DNA of 64,000 bases from Nymphalis io (Eukaryota; Arthropoda; Insecta; Lepidoptera; Nymphalidae): NCBI RefSeq assembly GCF_905147045.1, contig NC_065918.1, forward strand, positions 6,448,001 to 6,512,000. The letters run 5' to 3'. Under the pieces are notes generated by a model. The model was given only the letters and a program-made list of their open reading frames with translations. It was not told where the DNA came from and ran no database searches. Shown in pieces: positions 36,571 to 49,924 of this stretch (position 1 is the stretch's first letter; every line of letters begins with the position of its first letter). A program made the position numbers and the translations under genes.

Positions 36571-38530
36571 TAATCGTTTCGATTGGAGACTAGAAAAAAT
36601 ATAGACGAAAACGATAAAAATGGTGTGGTGCGATAGATTTGTGGAAGTGTAAAATATCAAATAAGTATTAAATAGGTATGCGACAACCAAAGCGATAAGA
36701 AAGAAGAGATACTTTAATAAATAAATGTTATTTTGTTCACATTTCATTTAAACGCATGTTATAGATTTATAGGGCAAGTACATATTTAAAAATGATATCA
36801 CTAAATTGTGCCAATTTTCTTTTCGGTTTCTTATTTTGCCTGCGATTTTCTTAAAAAAGTAATGAATACTATTTATTTATTGAAATATTGAACACATTAG
36901 ATTTTTTCTTTTTGTCTTTTCTATTTGTCTGTATATGGCAGTGATGATAAGATCCATCCATCACTCAGGCAAATTAATTACAAAAATGGTAGAACGTTAT
37001 TACATATAACTGTATTACATCTATATCGTAAATAAAAAAGCCTAAATAATAAAAAAAAGCTTTTCATGAAACTGTAAAACACAAAATTTAAATTTGTATA
37101 ATTTATTCAAGTCGGGTTTAATTTTGAATAACAAGCACTTTTGAAGTGTTTTATACAATTTTAAATACAAAAATAACAATTGCAATTAAGTTTATTCAAT
37201 ATATCCTGCCTGAAAATCAACAAATACTATAATTCTATCATTTTTATCACATATATATTATCTTGTCTTTAGTATTCAAGTATTCAAGTTATTCAATCAG
37301 TGTTTATTTCAGCCTAAGTAAATTAATTCTTGTATATACTGAGGCTATATATAGAACACGAATTGTAGGCATGGGAATGAATAGTATTGTCCCAAATAGT
37401 TAATTAATTAATTTTTTAATTACAGTTTCGTGATTCAACTAAAAGCTCCTACAATATTTTTTAAGCAAAATTAAAAACAAGCGTATTTGCTTCCAATCAA
37501 AATTCTTGTTAATGAATAATTATCATATAATGTAACTATTTATTTGCTGAAATTAATTTAGATTTATACAATTTATATAACTTAATTTCAATGAAATATA
37601 TTTCATCTGCCAAGCTTAATTAATCGGCCGCAAGAACGTTTAGACGACGTGCCGTGACCATTATTTTCTTTTTATTAATTAGCTTGAGCCCTAAAGAGTC
37701 GTTATGCTTGTACATATTCTTTGTCTTTTTGACGCGTGTTATGTATATTCTTGTTAATTAAAATACCTAACGTGTCTAATTTACTCTATGTGCTAATTAA
37801 TGACATCGGTGCATTATTCCGGCACTAAAGCGAATATTTAATATGCTTTTTTAATTTGTAAATCTTGATCAAATTTATTATCTTGTGATGTATGGACTGT
37901 GTAACTGGCCCATACAAGTGTGTCCCAAGCATGTTTTTCTTGAATATTAAGAAAATATGTAAATAGAATGATGATCATTAGTAAATGTAATATTTATCGT
38001 GAAAAAGCCCACAGAATTTTTTCTTTATTTCTAAGTTTGGCCGATTTTAGTAAAAAACGGAACAGATTTTAATCATCCGGGGGCATGTTTATTTCGAAAA
38101 AAAATCATATTCTTATTGTATATAAGCAATCAATTTAGTTTTTATCTATACAATTTTTACAATCTAGTAATACAAGATATATAGTTTTCTAAATAATGTA
38201 ATAAAAAGCTTTTTTTTAAAACTGTTAAAATCAACTTCTTGATTTCTTCTACTTGTTAGTAACTTAAAAGTAAGTACTTAAGTTAAAAACTTAAAGTAAT
38301 AAAATTCATATTACAACGAAAACAACATTACTTTGCATATCTAATCTCCCAACAATCATTTTGATTTGACTTTGTTATATTATTTTTAACTTTAAATATT
38401 AGGTTTTTATTTTATTATTTATCTTGCATATAGTAACAGCTTGCAACATTTTTATTTTAAAACTTCTGTATTCGAAAATCTTCCTAATATGGGTTATATC
38501 AGAGTTTGGTAACTTTGTCACGGTAACATG
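36571..38530. other. AT-rich stretch, no gene seen
   Basis: Only short chance frames. Confidence 0.5.
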
Positions 38531-38534
38531 TGAA

Positions 38535-38712
38535 AGCGAACCCGTGGCGCTCCCCGTCAAGACGGAAAGGGTACCGCTGGTTTTTTAATGGGTATTCCGA
38601 TGTTCGGGGTGCACTTGGCACCTTGGACACCGGCGAGCCCCACATACCCCCCCCCCACACTGTTCCCGTAGGGGAAACGCGTAATGCGTTTTTCCAGCGT
38701 TAAAAAAAAGGT
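38535..38712 (+). mobile_element. R1-like LINE 3' UTR fragment
   Basis: GGGTACCGCTGGTTTTTTAA, a C-run, GGGGAAACGCGTAATGCG and an A-tail match the 3' ends at 23525-23650 and (reversed) 48132-48270. No coding part left. Confidence 0.75.
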
Positions 38713-41700
38713 TTTGGTAACTTTATTTGGTTGAAAAAACATTAAACACATCATTTTCATAAAGATTAAACTTGTGGCTAAACTGATTATCGTCTTATAA
38801 AAGTTACTATTAGCTTACCTTCTTTATATGTTTGATAAACTACAACATAACGATATTCCGTGATGCTGACGGAAAACTTAACAGTTAACTTAACAGTTAA
38901 TATCAGTTAAAACAAAATCGGTGAACAACCGATTTCACCAGATAGATTGGCAATATTCTCAAAATCATTATTCGACGTATCCGAGGTCATGAAATTTCTT
39001 TGAGACAGTTACTTTATGATAATTGGTCTCATTTTAACTTCATATTCGGAGTCCGCGTAAACATCGTCAATACTCCCCAACCTAGATTAAAATGTTGAAT
39101 GCTCGTCTTCACGAGAGCTGCTCAAACGTTTCACTAAATGGTTGGTAGTACCATGCGGTGGCATCACAACGGACAAGTGATATTTTGTCTCTTTATGTGT
39201 AACCCTTAACTTAATATGTTTTAAGGGTACTTTTATTACTTTTCAAATTAGCGGCGTCTTTTTGTATATAGTTAGTCATTTTCTGAATAGTTTTGTTATC
39301 AATCGTTTATTATGTCTTTAAATGTTTTCGAACTATCAACTTCTTGCACCTACCAACTTTATCAGCAGTTATTTTTGCACGTAGTTCCAACCCCCATCAT
39401 TAGCACTCTTGCCATAAAAACTCTCTCATAAGTTATTTATGTTATCTTCTTTGCACAGAGGCTCCAAATCACACTATTTTTTTGGTAATTTCACTCAAAA
39501 CAAATTTTTGGTCTGTTCTCTCCGAGTTTTTTTTGAAGCCTTGTTGTCGTTAATTAATTCTTATGTCTTTTTCTTTCTTCCTCTTGCATTTCTAGTGTTT
39601 CTTTTCTTTCATTTTTTCACTTTCTTGAAGATAATCTCTAAGACGTCACATGAAACGTTCAGCTTCACGTTTTGGTTCTAATATCTCTTACCTTTTTTGA
39701 TTTCTTTTTCAGTGGTATAATGGAAAATTACTTATAAAAAATCAATATTTCGATGATTTTGACAATGAGTGTTGCTGTCTTGAAAGCTAGACTCCATGAT
39801 GCCTATAAGAAACAGTTCCCTGTGGCATAAAATGTCAGGGGACTGTGCGCCAAGGGAATGTTATTTTTAAATAGAAAGTTTCGTATCATAAATCGTTTTA
39901 AATTTATTTTAATATTATTACATTATTATAGTAATTATTGTAATGTAATCACTTAAAACAATAGAAAAATCGTTACAACTTTATCGGCTTCGTTGGTTCT
40001 ACAACTGATCGAACTTAACAACGATTGAGATCCATTTCACGATATAAAAAACCGTGTCAATGCATGGTGTGATTTCAGGGCAATTTTCAAATTGTTCAAA
40101 AACTTTTATATTTTATATAATAGTTTCTTAATTTATTATTTTATATACGATTTTTATTTAAATACATGTTTACTGTGTTCTAGTATTATTTATATTTATT
40201 AATCCGTTTTGTAAATGCATAAGGTCCATAGAAACAGTAAGTAACAATCAAAAGATGTAAATATTACTATCTGGCTAATCTTTTACATTTAGCAAAAGAT
40301 CTCCCGTATGTCTAAATAGTTATTTTCAATAATTTTAAATGCTCAAAAATTTTTCTAGATTTAAATATTATTACGGTTATAATTAAATCGACCGGTTAAT
40401 CTTTTTAAAACTATGTTTTTAATAATCGACATAATAAAATTATGGAAAAAGCTACTCTTCATAATCCTACATCATCAAGCAGAAAACTTAAAATAATTAT
40501 AGTCAGAAATCATATGGAAGCTCCGTTTCAATTTTCCATTTTTATGCGTTGCAAACTGTTTTCTTCATGGGGATTGCCCTGCCAAAATAGTTTAGCTTAT
40601 TTTCCTTCGTCCGTACGTTTTTTGTAGCCACAAGCTTATCTAGCAATATCTATAATAATAGGGACTTCCTACGCGAGAGTAGGATTTACAACCTCCACCT
40701 GGTGACACGCAATGTAGTAGCAAGTATACAAAAAGGGGTAATCGTTTAGTTTATTTTTAACAATATTTATAGGTAAAGAAGAAGAAATAATTATATTGTA
40801 TGGATGATATTAAGGTAGAAAAATACGCAAATCATACTACGCATACAATACGCATACATACACATACAATAGCTACGCTCTTTTACAACTCTGAGAGGTA
40901 TCATGTTTCACAATACGCTTTTAATTGACATATAAATCCTCTTAATAGCTAATAAACCCATATGCTAATGTACAATACGAGAATTTACAAGCTTTTATTT
41001 AACTTGCAATGTTTGTTATATTTTAAAGAATAAAGTAATTAGGTTAAATATAAATCACCTAATTTATTATAAATGTAAAAAAGTAGAGTCTAATTGAGCG
41101 CTTAGTTAAAATCAAGACGACTCTGAGAAACTATTATTCAATCAAAAACACACAAACACACAGTTCAGTATAGTAAGCATAACCTGATTCTGACCCAGGG
41201 TTGTATCCAGACAAAGAAAATTCTCAACAATCAAAGGAATAGAGATGAATTTTATTCAAATAAAAGATTACCTCCGCCCCCCGAGAAGAGCTCCGCCAAG
41301 CCACGAGCGGGCTTTCCTCTCCGAGAAAAAAAATAGCTTCAGGATAGTAAAATTTTCAATAAGACCAGCTTACACTGATTATGTTTTCCTTTTTTTTATA
41401 TATCCGCATGCCTTTGCGTATAATAACCAAGAATCATTTTTTCAATTACAGTGAATATCGCAATGGTTTTCTAAATTTATGTATATATACTACAATCCAA
41501 GAAGTATCATAATACATTAATAAAAATCTATAATTAAATATAACTCAATAACTGGGAGAATTATAACTACCTATAAATTTGTTAAGTTAAATGATGTTAT
41601 ACGCTTACATATAATTAAAAAAGAAAAAATGATTTTAAGTATAACGAAAAATATTATGGGGTTGGTTTAAACTTTAAACCAACCCCAAAACCAATAAAAT

Positions 41701-43540
41701 TAGGATATTAATAAGACTATCCCATTACTGAGTAGCGTAGCAAAAACGTAGCAAAAATCTTATAAGCTTCATTGCTATAATAATAAGATTCATTTTTCTA
41801 TTTTCGGCACAAGAGCCGATGTATCTGTTGTAAATTATAGACATCACCTCCTTGACAACTAACTTTATTTCTTTATCACCAGCCAGGTATAGACTCAACT
41901 ACAACAGTATCAATCATCTTCTTAAAAAGTTGTAGAATGTCAATGCAACTTTTAATAAATCTTCAACAGTTTTAGTTTATTATTACTATTAATAATTTAC
42001 TTAAAAAAACTACATTGATTTCTTTACTTGTCTTTAGTGTTGTAAAAATGTCTTTCGATTCTATTATATTTTTCTATTGTTTAATATATGTTTTGTTTAT
42101 TTAGTTTTATAAGTATAATGACAAATGTTATAATAACTTTTGGTAATACTTTAATGCTTATATTTATTTTTATTTTTCTAAATTAACAGAAAATATTCGT
42201 GTCACTGGCTGTCTCAGGCCATACGATGGGTTCACGTCGCGTGTAGAATCGATAAAATATTATTGGGTTTTCCTGTCAACATATTTATACATATTCAGGT
42301 GACGAATGATGATAAAATAATACTTTGTTCTCAGAAAATAGAAAACGAGTCAAATCTACATATATCATTTTATTCGATTGATAATTGCGCAATGAATACC
42401 TGATATGATTATGTTAATCATTATTATTTAATTAAAAGTAAATGGTATTTATCAGACAATTGAAATCAACTTTTCCGGCCAATGACTTTCTATCAATCAC
42501 TGAATATTATTTATAGCAAATGCTTAATGTTATCAATAATTGTATTTTACCTATAACAATTTAATTAATTTATACTTTATTTATTACAGCTCAGTTATAT
42601 AATATTGAATAATTCTTAATCATATTTCATCAGTAAAAAAATCTGATTTAATTTTCTGGACTTCGTAGGTTTCTGAAGAATAAGAAAAGAGTATTTCATT
42701 TAATACAGTTAAAGGTAAGCAAACTAATTAAAGGATATCGTTTAAGCCTGACAGATTTCGACTATGGCGGCCTATTTCAAGGGTAAGTCTCTAAAATCCT
42801 AAACGACACGACAACAAATATGCGAGCGCGGTCCTTTAAAATTCATTCATATACGAAATTTAATTATCAATTTATAGTGTCAAGATATCGTCAGTTTTTT
42901 TTTAAATTGAATCTTTCATTTACCTTATAATAATATTTGTTTATTACCTTATAATAAACAAATGAACAAATCTTATATATTTATTTTGTGTATCTCGAAA
43001 ACAGCCTTAACTATTTGAGACTCCATTTTTTAGATAAATTAGATAGGAATTTGAGAGAGAGAACTTAAGAGAACTTTATCTGTATATTTTATAGACTTAA
43101 AACAAACAAATTCACTTCTGCATTTATTATATTAGTAAGTATAAGATATCAATAAGATCATAGTGTAATAAAAATTAATACCAAACATGCGTCTGCTCAT
43201 ACCTACTCACCCAAGCCACTTGTATGATAAGCTAATATTCCTCATAGTAGATTGTCAGATTAAAATGGAAATGGGCGTGAAATAATATTGTGAAATATTA
43301 TTTTCTTCTTAAGATATTAATTACATTGTGCAATATTAGCGCAAGTTTAATTTAAAAAACAATAGGTCATTTGAATTCGAAGGCACTTTAAAAAAATAAG
43401 GGCTTTACTGTAAATATCCCAACGAAAACTCGGTTGAAAAAAATGTTACATCAAAGATTCGATAGACATACAAAAGTATCCTTATGAATAGGTACCACGT
43501 GCTCGAGCACTACAAGTCTGCTCCCTGGTCTACTTGCGCT
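38713..43540. other. AT-rich stretch, no gene seen
   Basis: A 29-bp near-perfect palindrome sits at 41658-41686. Otherwise no exon or repeat I can name. Confidence 0.45.
41658..41686. repeat. Palindrome, 14-bp arms around one base
   Basis: GGGGTTGGTTTAAA, one C, then the exact reverse complement. Unlike most local palindromes it is not just A and T. Confidence 0.95.
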
Positions 43541-43541
43541 G

Positions 43542-43847
43542 TGTTCTTTTTTTTTTTTTTTATAGAATAGGAAGGTGGACGAGCATATGGGCCACCTGAT
43601 GGTAAGTGGTCACCAACGCTCTTAGACATTGGCATTGTAAGAAATGTCAACCATCGCTTACATATCCAATGCGCCACCAACCTTGGGAACTAAGATTTTA
43701 TGTCCCTTGTGCCTGTAATTACACTGGCTCACTCACCCTTCAAACCGGAACACAACAATATCAAGTATTGCTGTTTTGCGGTAGAATATCTGATGAGTGG
43801 GTGGTACCTACCCAGACGAGCTTGCACAAAGCCCTACCACCAGTTCT
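43542..43847 (-). mobile_element. SINE-like repeat, family B, full length
   Basis: Long poly-T (sense A-tail) then CTATAGAATAGG-type end, through CACTCACCCTTCAAACCGGA to CCCTACCACCAGT. Nearly the same as the 32933 copy, so relatively young. Confidence 0.92.
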
Positions 43848-44264
43848 TCGCAGGATTTATTGTTGTCTTGGTTTGCAATGAGTGCTTATAAAAACAGAAT
43901 TGAACAAACAACATATACGATTAGTACCTATAAAAATTTGTAAGATAATTGATGTTTTAAACTTCATTATTTTGAATATAAAATCATAAAATCTTAAACT
44001 TTATCCGGGTACGGTGTCGAATAAAACATAAAGCCTTAATCGTAATCGTAGGCCGTATAGTAAATTCCGCGTTTTACTTATCACTTTACTCACTGCTTAG
44101 ACTTTTTTTATTTGTAACTATCAAAAAATATTTGTAAGCCTCTGTTATATTTACATTCAATTTTCGCAGCCACCTCATTAATTGATTATTCTAACAGGCA
44201 ATGGACAGATGGGTTTTTTTTCCTAAGTGTGATATGAAGTCAGATGGCATGCAACATAAGAGTG

Positions 44265-44405
44265 ATTATTAACATCATATCAGCCGGAAGACATCCACTA
44301 CTGGACAAAGGCCTCGCTATCGTGGAGGATTTCCACGATAGCGAGTCTTGCGTTTCCTGCATGCAAAGGCTTCCCGCAACCCTTGCTATATCTTCGTACG
44401 GTATT
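44265..44405 (-). mobile_element. LINE 3' fragment with local inverted duplication
   Basis: CATCCACTACTGGACAAAGG is the reverse of the common LINE end CCTTTGTCCAGTAGTGGATG, similar in kind to the fragment at 2412. Contains a perfect 12-bp inverted repeat at 44315-44343. Confidence 0.6.
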
Positions 44406-44627
44406 AGATTGATAGGTCTGCTGAAAAATGGTGGAATATGACCTTACACCAACTGTAAACTTACTGATACACTTTTCTTCTCCAATTTCTAAAATTGTGT
44501 TAACCTATATCTGTCAGGAGAAGAAGACATCAGATATAAAACATTATTACCAAAATTAAAAATGCCAGTGGTTAGAATGCCTAAATGTTATAATATATAA
44601 TCTGAATCCCTTAATATTGTAAGCATC

Positions 44628-44808
44628 AATGAATTTTCTTGTGCGATGTGGCGTTGAAGGAAAACATCGTGAGGAAACCTGCATGTGTCTAATGTCACTG
44701 AAATTTTGCTACACACCTGTGTATCCACCAACTCCCATTGGAGCAGCGTGATGTAATAAGGTCCAAACCTTCTCCTCAAAAGAAGAGGAGGCCTTAGTTC
44801 AGCATTTA
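44628..44808 (+). mobile_element. tRNA-derived SINE, family A (head lost)
   Basis: AAAACATCGTGAGGAAACCT, CATTGGAGCAGCGTG and GAGGAGGCCTTAGTTCAGCA match the family body. Confidence 0.82.
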
Positions 44809-44881
44809 CACTTTTTCATTTCAAACTAAGATTTTGGACAAGACTGTTTTTGCTTAAAGTATGCAGGCCCTATAGAGTTAC

Positions 44882-44990
44882 TTGCCAAGCGTGATAACTG
44901 CCATACTTAGTAGCGAGAGGTTCTGGACGGAGTTGGTCTCCTTCTGCCAGAAAGTCATGTCGCAGAAGGAGGCAGTGGAATGGTATTTCG
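44882..44990 (+). mobile_element. R1-like LINE, ORF2 C-terminal fragment
   Basis: Reads VITAILSSERFWTELVSFCQ and KVMSQKEAVEW, the same motif as at 23250-23330 (ETVSFCENVMSQKEAAE). Ends in an (AC)n run. It begins about 75 bases after a SINE. Confidence 0.8.
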
Positions 44991-44999
44991 ATACACACA

Positions 45000-47770
45000 C
45001 ACACATAAGTGGGTAACTGGGTGCATTATTATTCGATAAAATAACATCTGGTAAAGATATATTAAACATTTATTTTTTTTACATTGATAATTGAAATATT
45101 GTTATCAGCTACTTTACTTCTTTTGCTTACTTGATAGAAATTTCATTTCATCTGTACAGTTCATTTTTATTTATTTGATTTTGTTAAAGAAGACCAATAA
45201 TGCCACTGAGCATTTTTTACACAATTCGCTCTGGAAAGGCAGCACAGCACTCACCTATAAATTTTTCGACCAACAAACTGTGACCACCAAAGGTATGTCT
45301 GTATATATATGTGTGTTTCGGCTTAAAATATATTATGTCAGTGTATTTATTTATTTATTACATTTACTATTATGTTTACAGTAACAATTATTTTTAATTT
45401 TTATTTGTATATATTATAGTTAAGGATTTAATTCATTTACATTTATCATACAACACAACATCTTATTTTGAAGAGTTAGACCCACATGACACATTGACGC
45501 TGTAAGGAATTGTTACTATTTATAATAGTGCCTAAGTCCAACAGTAAAACAATCAAGTAAGTACCTACATATATCATCAATGAAGTAAAATATATTTAGT
45601 TTATATGATAAATATAAATTACATGTTTTATTTTATGTTGGACAACACAAAAACATTTATAATTAGTATCATGTGTAGAGTATGACAAGCAAGATAAAGT
45701 TGTTGTAGAATATATAAATAAATACATATGTAACTGTAAAAATAGATAAGGCGACGTTTACAAATGTAATCATTTATGGATGGAATTGTAGATAAACATT
45801 TACGGCTCATCAGATCGTAAAGTTATTATCTTATAGCATTTCAACCAGGAAATTTTCTTTTATGATGAGAAAATAACAGAATCTTAACTAACACTAATTA
45901 CCGAAACTATCTTATATTGTGGAATCAAAACAATGACATAAAACAAATATTTGTATTATCTACTCTTTGACTTTTCCCTGCAGTGACTGGGTACCATGGA
46001 AGGCGTTGGTTTCTATTGCCCAAATATAAAGAAAGCACTTAAAGTATAGTGGTTTGCCATATAGACATTGCTACAGGAAACGCAAAATCAGCTAGATCAG
46101 TATTTCTATTTATGATTCAGATAATAAGATAATGCAAATGCTAGAACAATATCGATGAAACATTTAACTTAAAAAAAATAAAACATTTTATTTTTCTATA
46201 ATTAGACTTCGATACAGTAAGAATCAATTTGACCGGTAAAACTCGATTAAAATAAATATCGAATCGTTCAGTTCTTCCATCAAATAATATTGATATGATA
46301 TTTCTGAATGCAAGTGACAATTAAAATCACTACTGCGAAGCGTGGAGACGCGCGTCGCTTGTTAAAAAAATAAACAAGATCTTATTGATGTCATTGTCTA
46401 TATTAAAGTGTATTCAAGGACTTGATAATAATGTAACCTTTGTCCAGTGCTAAGTGCAGCACAAGCTACGTAAACTGTAAGATCAGAAGCTGGCAATTGT
46501 CTGGTCTTATATAAATTAGACGGCGTTTTTGTTATTGACTAGATTCAACATTTGATATTGATATTAAAATCATACAGTAATACTGTTCTTCGTCTACAAA
46601 ACATTTTATGTGACATATCATATTATAATATTATAATGAATATATTTGTAACAATAGAGTAAAAAATATTCACGTGATACTGCCGTTATTCATAATATTT
46701 ACTTTAAAAAACAACGATTATATTTAAGCAAAGTGTTTGTTATTTGTCTACAAGACAAATCAGATCTTTCAGATCAACAGATCTTTGATCTGCCATTTCT
46801 TCTCTTTCCAATAGGCTCCTTCTATTGTGTCGTGACCCCTTTTTTATCGCTGGAAAAACGCGTACATGCAGGGAAAACATACTAGACGTGATATTTTCAA
46901 GGCCAACTACAATTACGGTAACGCACAATTTCGAAAAAAAAAATCTATTACAGCTTTGGCAGCACTCGGGCTGACAATGTTTTCAAAAAGTACACGTTAC
47001 AAAAAGAATATAAAGCCGTTCTAAAACTGCAACTTATTCTATCGTGAAAGTTCCATTGGTGAATTCGTAAAAAGTAATAAAAGTTTGATTAGAAATTAGA
47101 TAGAACATGCTTTCGAATATTTTATCTATTTTTATTTATTTTTGAAATTTGATTTTGAATAGGTACATAATTTGATTGTAAAGACTATAACAAGTAACTA
47201 AATAACAAGTTTTAAGTTTAAATCATGTAATATATCGAAGCATTAACAACAGAAACGCAATTGAAGCCGTGATGTCAAATATTCAAATGACTTTTCTTCA
47301 TAAATAATGACCTAGAGGGTTATAGAAGTCAACACATATATTTCTATGTTGTCATAGTCAATAGAGACATTCATAAGTCAATGATTTCTTGGTGGCAGAA
47401 TATGTACTTAATACGTCATACGATTTTATATGTGTCATGTACAATCAGGAATTAATTAAATTTTGTATATTTTTTATATTCAGAATTTATTTATAAAATG
47501 TATACATATATAATTTTATTTTCGGACATAACTTTTTTGTTTATAAGGCGATTTTTGATGAATATTTTGCTTTAGATTTATTTTAATTGGTATTAGACAT
47601 TTTTAAGTTTTATTTGAAACGTAAATTTAGGCAATTGTTTTGTAAAAATAAAAAATCATGCGATATGTGTCATTCAATGTTGTTTACACCTGTAATGATT
47701 TATTCACCTAGATTTAATACCCTGTATCTAATGCTAAGTGAATGTGTTAGTGATAAGTCGATGGTGTAAC
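45000..47770. other. AT-rich stretch, no gene seen
   Basis: Short frames only; nothing recognised. Confidence 0.5.
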
Positions 47771-47777
47771 TATTTCC

Positions 47778-47818
47778 AATAAATAAATAAATAAATAAAT
47801 AAATAAATATATATATAT
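47778..47818. repeat. (AAAT)n and (TA)n microsatellite
   Basis: Eight or so AAAT units followed by TA units. Confidence 0.9.
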
Positions 47819-47854
47819 CTTATTTAAGCTCTCAATTTAAATAATTCTTATGTT

Positions 47855-48131
47855 AATAAGCTGCTTGGTTGGTCTTGTGGCTAGATTAAGGCCACAGATC
47901 CCGAGGTCATGGGTTCAAACCCCAGGTCGGGCCAATAAAAAGTTAGTGAGTTTTTCTGTCGAAGATTCTCAGTATCAGCCAGGAGTCTGGAAGTTGGAAG
48001 TGTGTGCTTTACGTTCTTTCCGTACGTGCCTAGGAAAGCCGTTAGAACTGCACTCGAACTCGTTCCGCTTGCCGCGCACACACTTGTATAATATGTCACG
48101 CGCAGTTGGAGAATCTCCCTTGAGATTGACC
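47855..48131 (+). mobile_element. tRNA-derived SINE, family C, 5' part (interrupted)
   Basis: Head CTTGGTTGGTCTTGTGGCTA, perfect B-box GGTTCAAACCC, body GGAGTCTGGAAGTTGGAAGT. Runs to GAGATTGACCGCC, where an R1-like LINE has been inserted. The missing tail appears at 48838. Confidence 0.85.
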
Positions 48132-48838
48132 GCCTTTTTTTTCACTGGACAAATGCGTTTACGCGTTTCCCCCACTAGAAGTGGGGGGTATGTGGGGTCC
48201 ACCGGCGTTGAAGGCATCGGAATATCCACTAAAAACCAGCGGTATCCTCTCCGTCTGTCCGGGGGGGCCACGGCATCGCTTGCGCATGCTACCGTGACGC
48301 CGTGACGTACCTATGCGGGCCTCTATTTCTAGGGGCGTTCCTGGATACATGGAAGCCACACTCGTGGCAGGAGTGCTACCATCCGTTTCGCTATCCTGTG
48401 CAGATACTTACCGAAACAGCTATGTCCGGTAAGCACCTGTGTCATAGTGATTCAAGTGGGGGCAGATCGCCTCCACTGTCGCCAGGCCTTCTAATGGGGA
48501 CCTCAGGTCATCCTCCCATCTGCAAATAAGCGCTTGTTGGGCTAGTCCAGATACACCCCACCTCCGCCGATACTAGACGGTCGCCACTCGCCCTGGCTTC
48601 TACCCTAAACCTAAACCAGTACACTTCTACGAGCACCTTCGCATGGAGTTACCTGAGCGAATCACTCGCAAGGAGTGTAGCTACCGTCCACGACACCGTG
48701 CGGTAACCAAATATCGCCCTCACCGCTATGAGTAGAAAGGCCTTGTTCTTAGCGGGGAGAGCGTCCACTCATATGGGTGCACCGTGCAGCGCCACACCAC
48801 CACGCCACGCACACACCACACCGGAGTATAGGGAGAGT
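48132..48838 (-). mobile_element. R1-like LINE, 5'-truncated, inserted in a SINE
   Basis: Poly-T at the left is the sense A-tail, then the 3' UTR (reverse of GGGTACCGCTGGTTTTTAG-type). Further right, minus-strand translation in shifting frames shows LLAVRAIFGYRTVSWTVATL and RSPLEGLATVEAICPHL, the region just before the motif found at 22966. Several frameshifts. Confidence 0.8.
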
Positions 48839-48890
48839 GGTCGCCGTGGCCGAAATTGGTCAGAAGCACTTCATCATCATGTTAATATTT
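48838..48890 (+). mobile_element. Family C SINE tail (3' remainder)
   Basis: TCGCCGTGGCCGAAATTGGT followed by a CATCATCAT run: the 3' end expected for the SINE that stops at 48131. It could instead be the tail of the partner LINE type seen at 53385. Confidence 0.6.
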
Positions 48891-48899
48891 TTTTCTCCC

Positions 48900-48960
48900 T
48901 TTAGTTACACTGGCTCACTCACCCTTCAAACTGGACTTGGACAATACTGATTACTACTGA
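48900..48960 (-). mobile_element. SINE-like repeat, family B fragment
   Basis: AGTTACACTGGCTCACTCAC and CCTTCAAACTGGA match the family interior. Confidence 0.65.
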
Positions 48961-49920
48961 ACTTACTAAATCTCACCAACAAGAACATGGACACTTGCTT
49001 GAATGTGCTATGCCATTTTTTTTAAATAACCGATAATCTATATATTTCAAAAAATGTTCGCCTTAAATTTTATCAAGAAATTTAAGGCGTAAAAATGAAT
49101 CTGCTCATTAATCTTAATCAAATCAAAATCTTATCACTAATGACAAAATACAACGCAAATATAGTAAGCCTTTTATAGTATAAGGCTATATATCAGAATT
49201 TGAGGACATAAAAGTCATCTATTGTAAATGTAAAGCTAAAAAATTGTAAATAATTGAAATCAAAAAATTGACTGTACATAACCTAAAAATAAATGAATAA
49301 ATAATTTTAATCATCAATAAATAAAATTAAAATAAATAAATTGAAATGCTTAAAACAACGTTCTCTGAAGAGTTGCAGATACATAAAGAATTTACATCTC
49401 CGCAATTTATTATCAATTGACTAGCGACACGCTCATGCCTATTTTATTTAACTGTTACGGAAGAATCAGCGTAGCGTAATATTTCATGAATTTCAAATAC
49501 TGTAATTGATTTTATTAGTACAATCGGTACTGTTGACGATGCTCTTGATTAATAAACAATTAATTGAATTTAATTGAACGCGATTTACGATATTCTATTT
49601 ATATAACTTCAAAATTTCTTATTATAAGAAAAAAACCTCTTTAATGAAAATGATTTTGATATACTTTAACAATTACTTATACCGTAAGAAATATTACGAT
49701 CATGTTTTTAATATATAAACCATTACAACAAAATAAAATACCTATGAAATAAATGTTATAGAATATGAAAAATTATCACTATATTAATATTATATTACTA
49801 TTTTAACTCACTTTAAAAAAAAAACTCAAAAAGGCTGTTTTGAACACTTTATTTAATGTTTATATTAAATAGATCAAGAATCTGTTAAAATTTGAAAAAA
49901 ACGTGTATCTCTAATATGTT
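48961..49920. other. AT-rich stretch, no gene seen
   Basis: Nothing recognised. Confidence 0.5.
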
Positions 49921-49924
49921 CTCC

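Noticed and set aside
39439..39681. 80-codon frame rich in Phe and Leu
   Set aside because: Composition reflects T-rich DNA; no splice sites or family similarity.
47850..48359. Several overlapping 66-151 codon frames
   Set aside because: They cross the boundary between a SINE and an inserted LINE 3' UTR; open frames here come from GC-rich repeat sequence.
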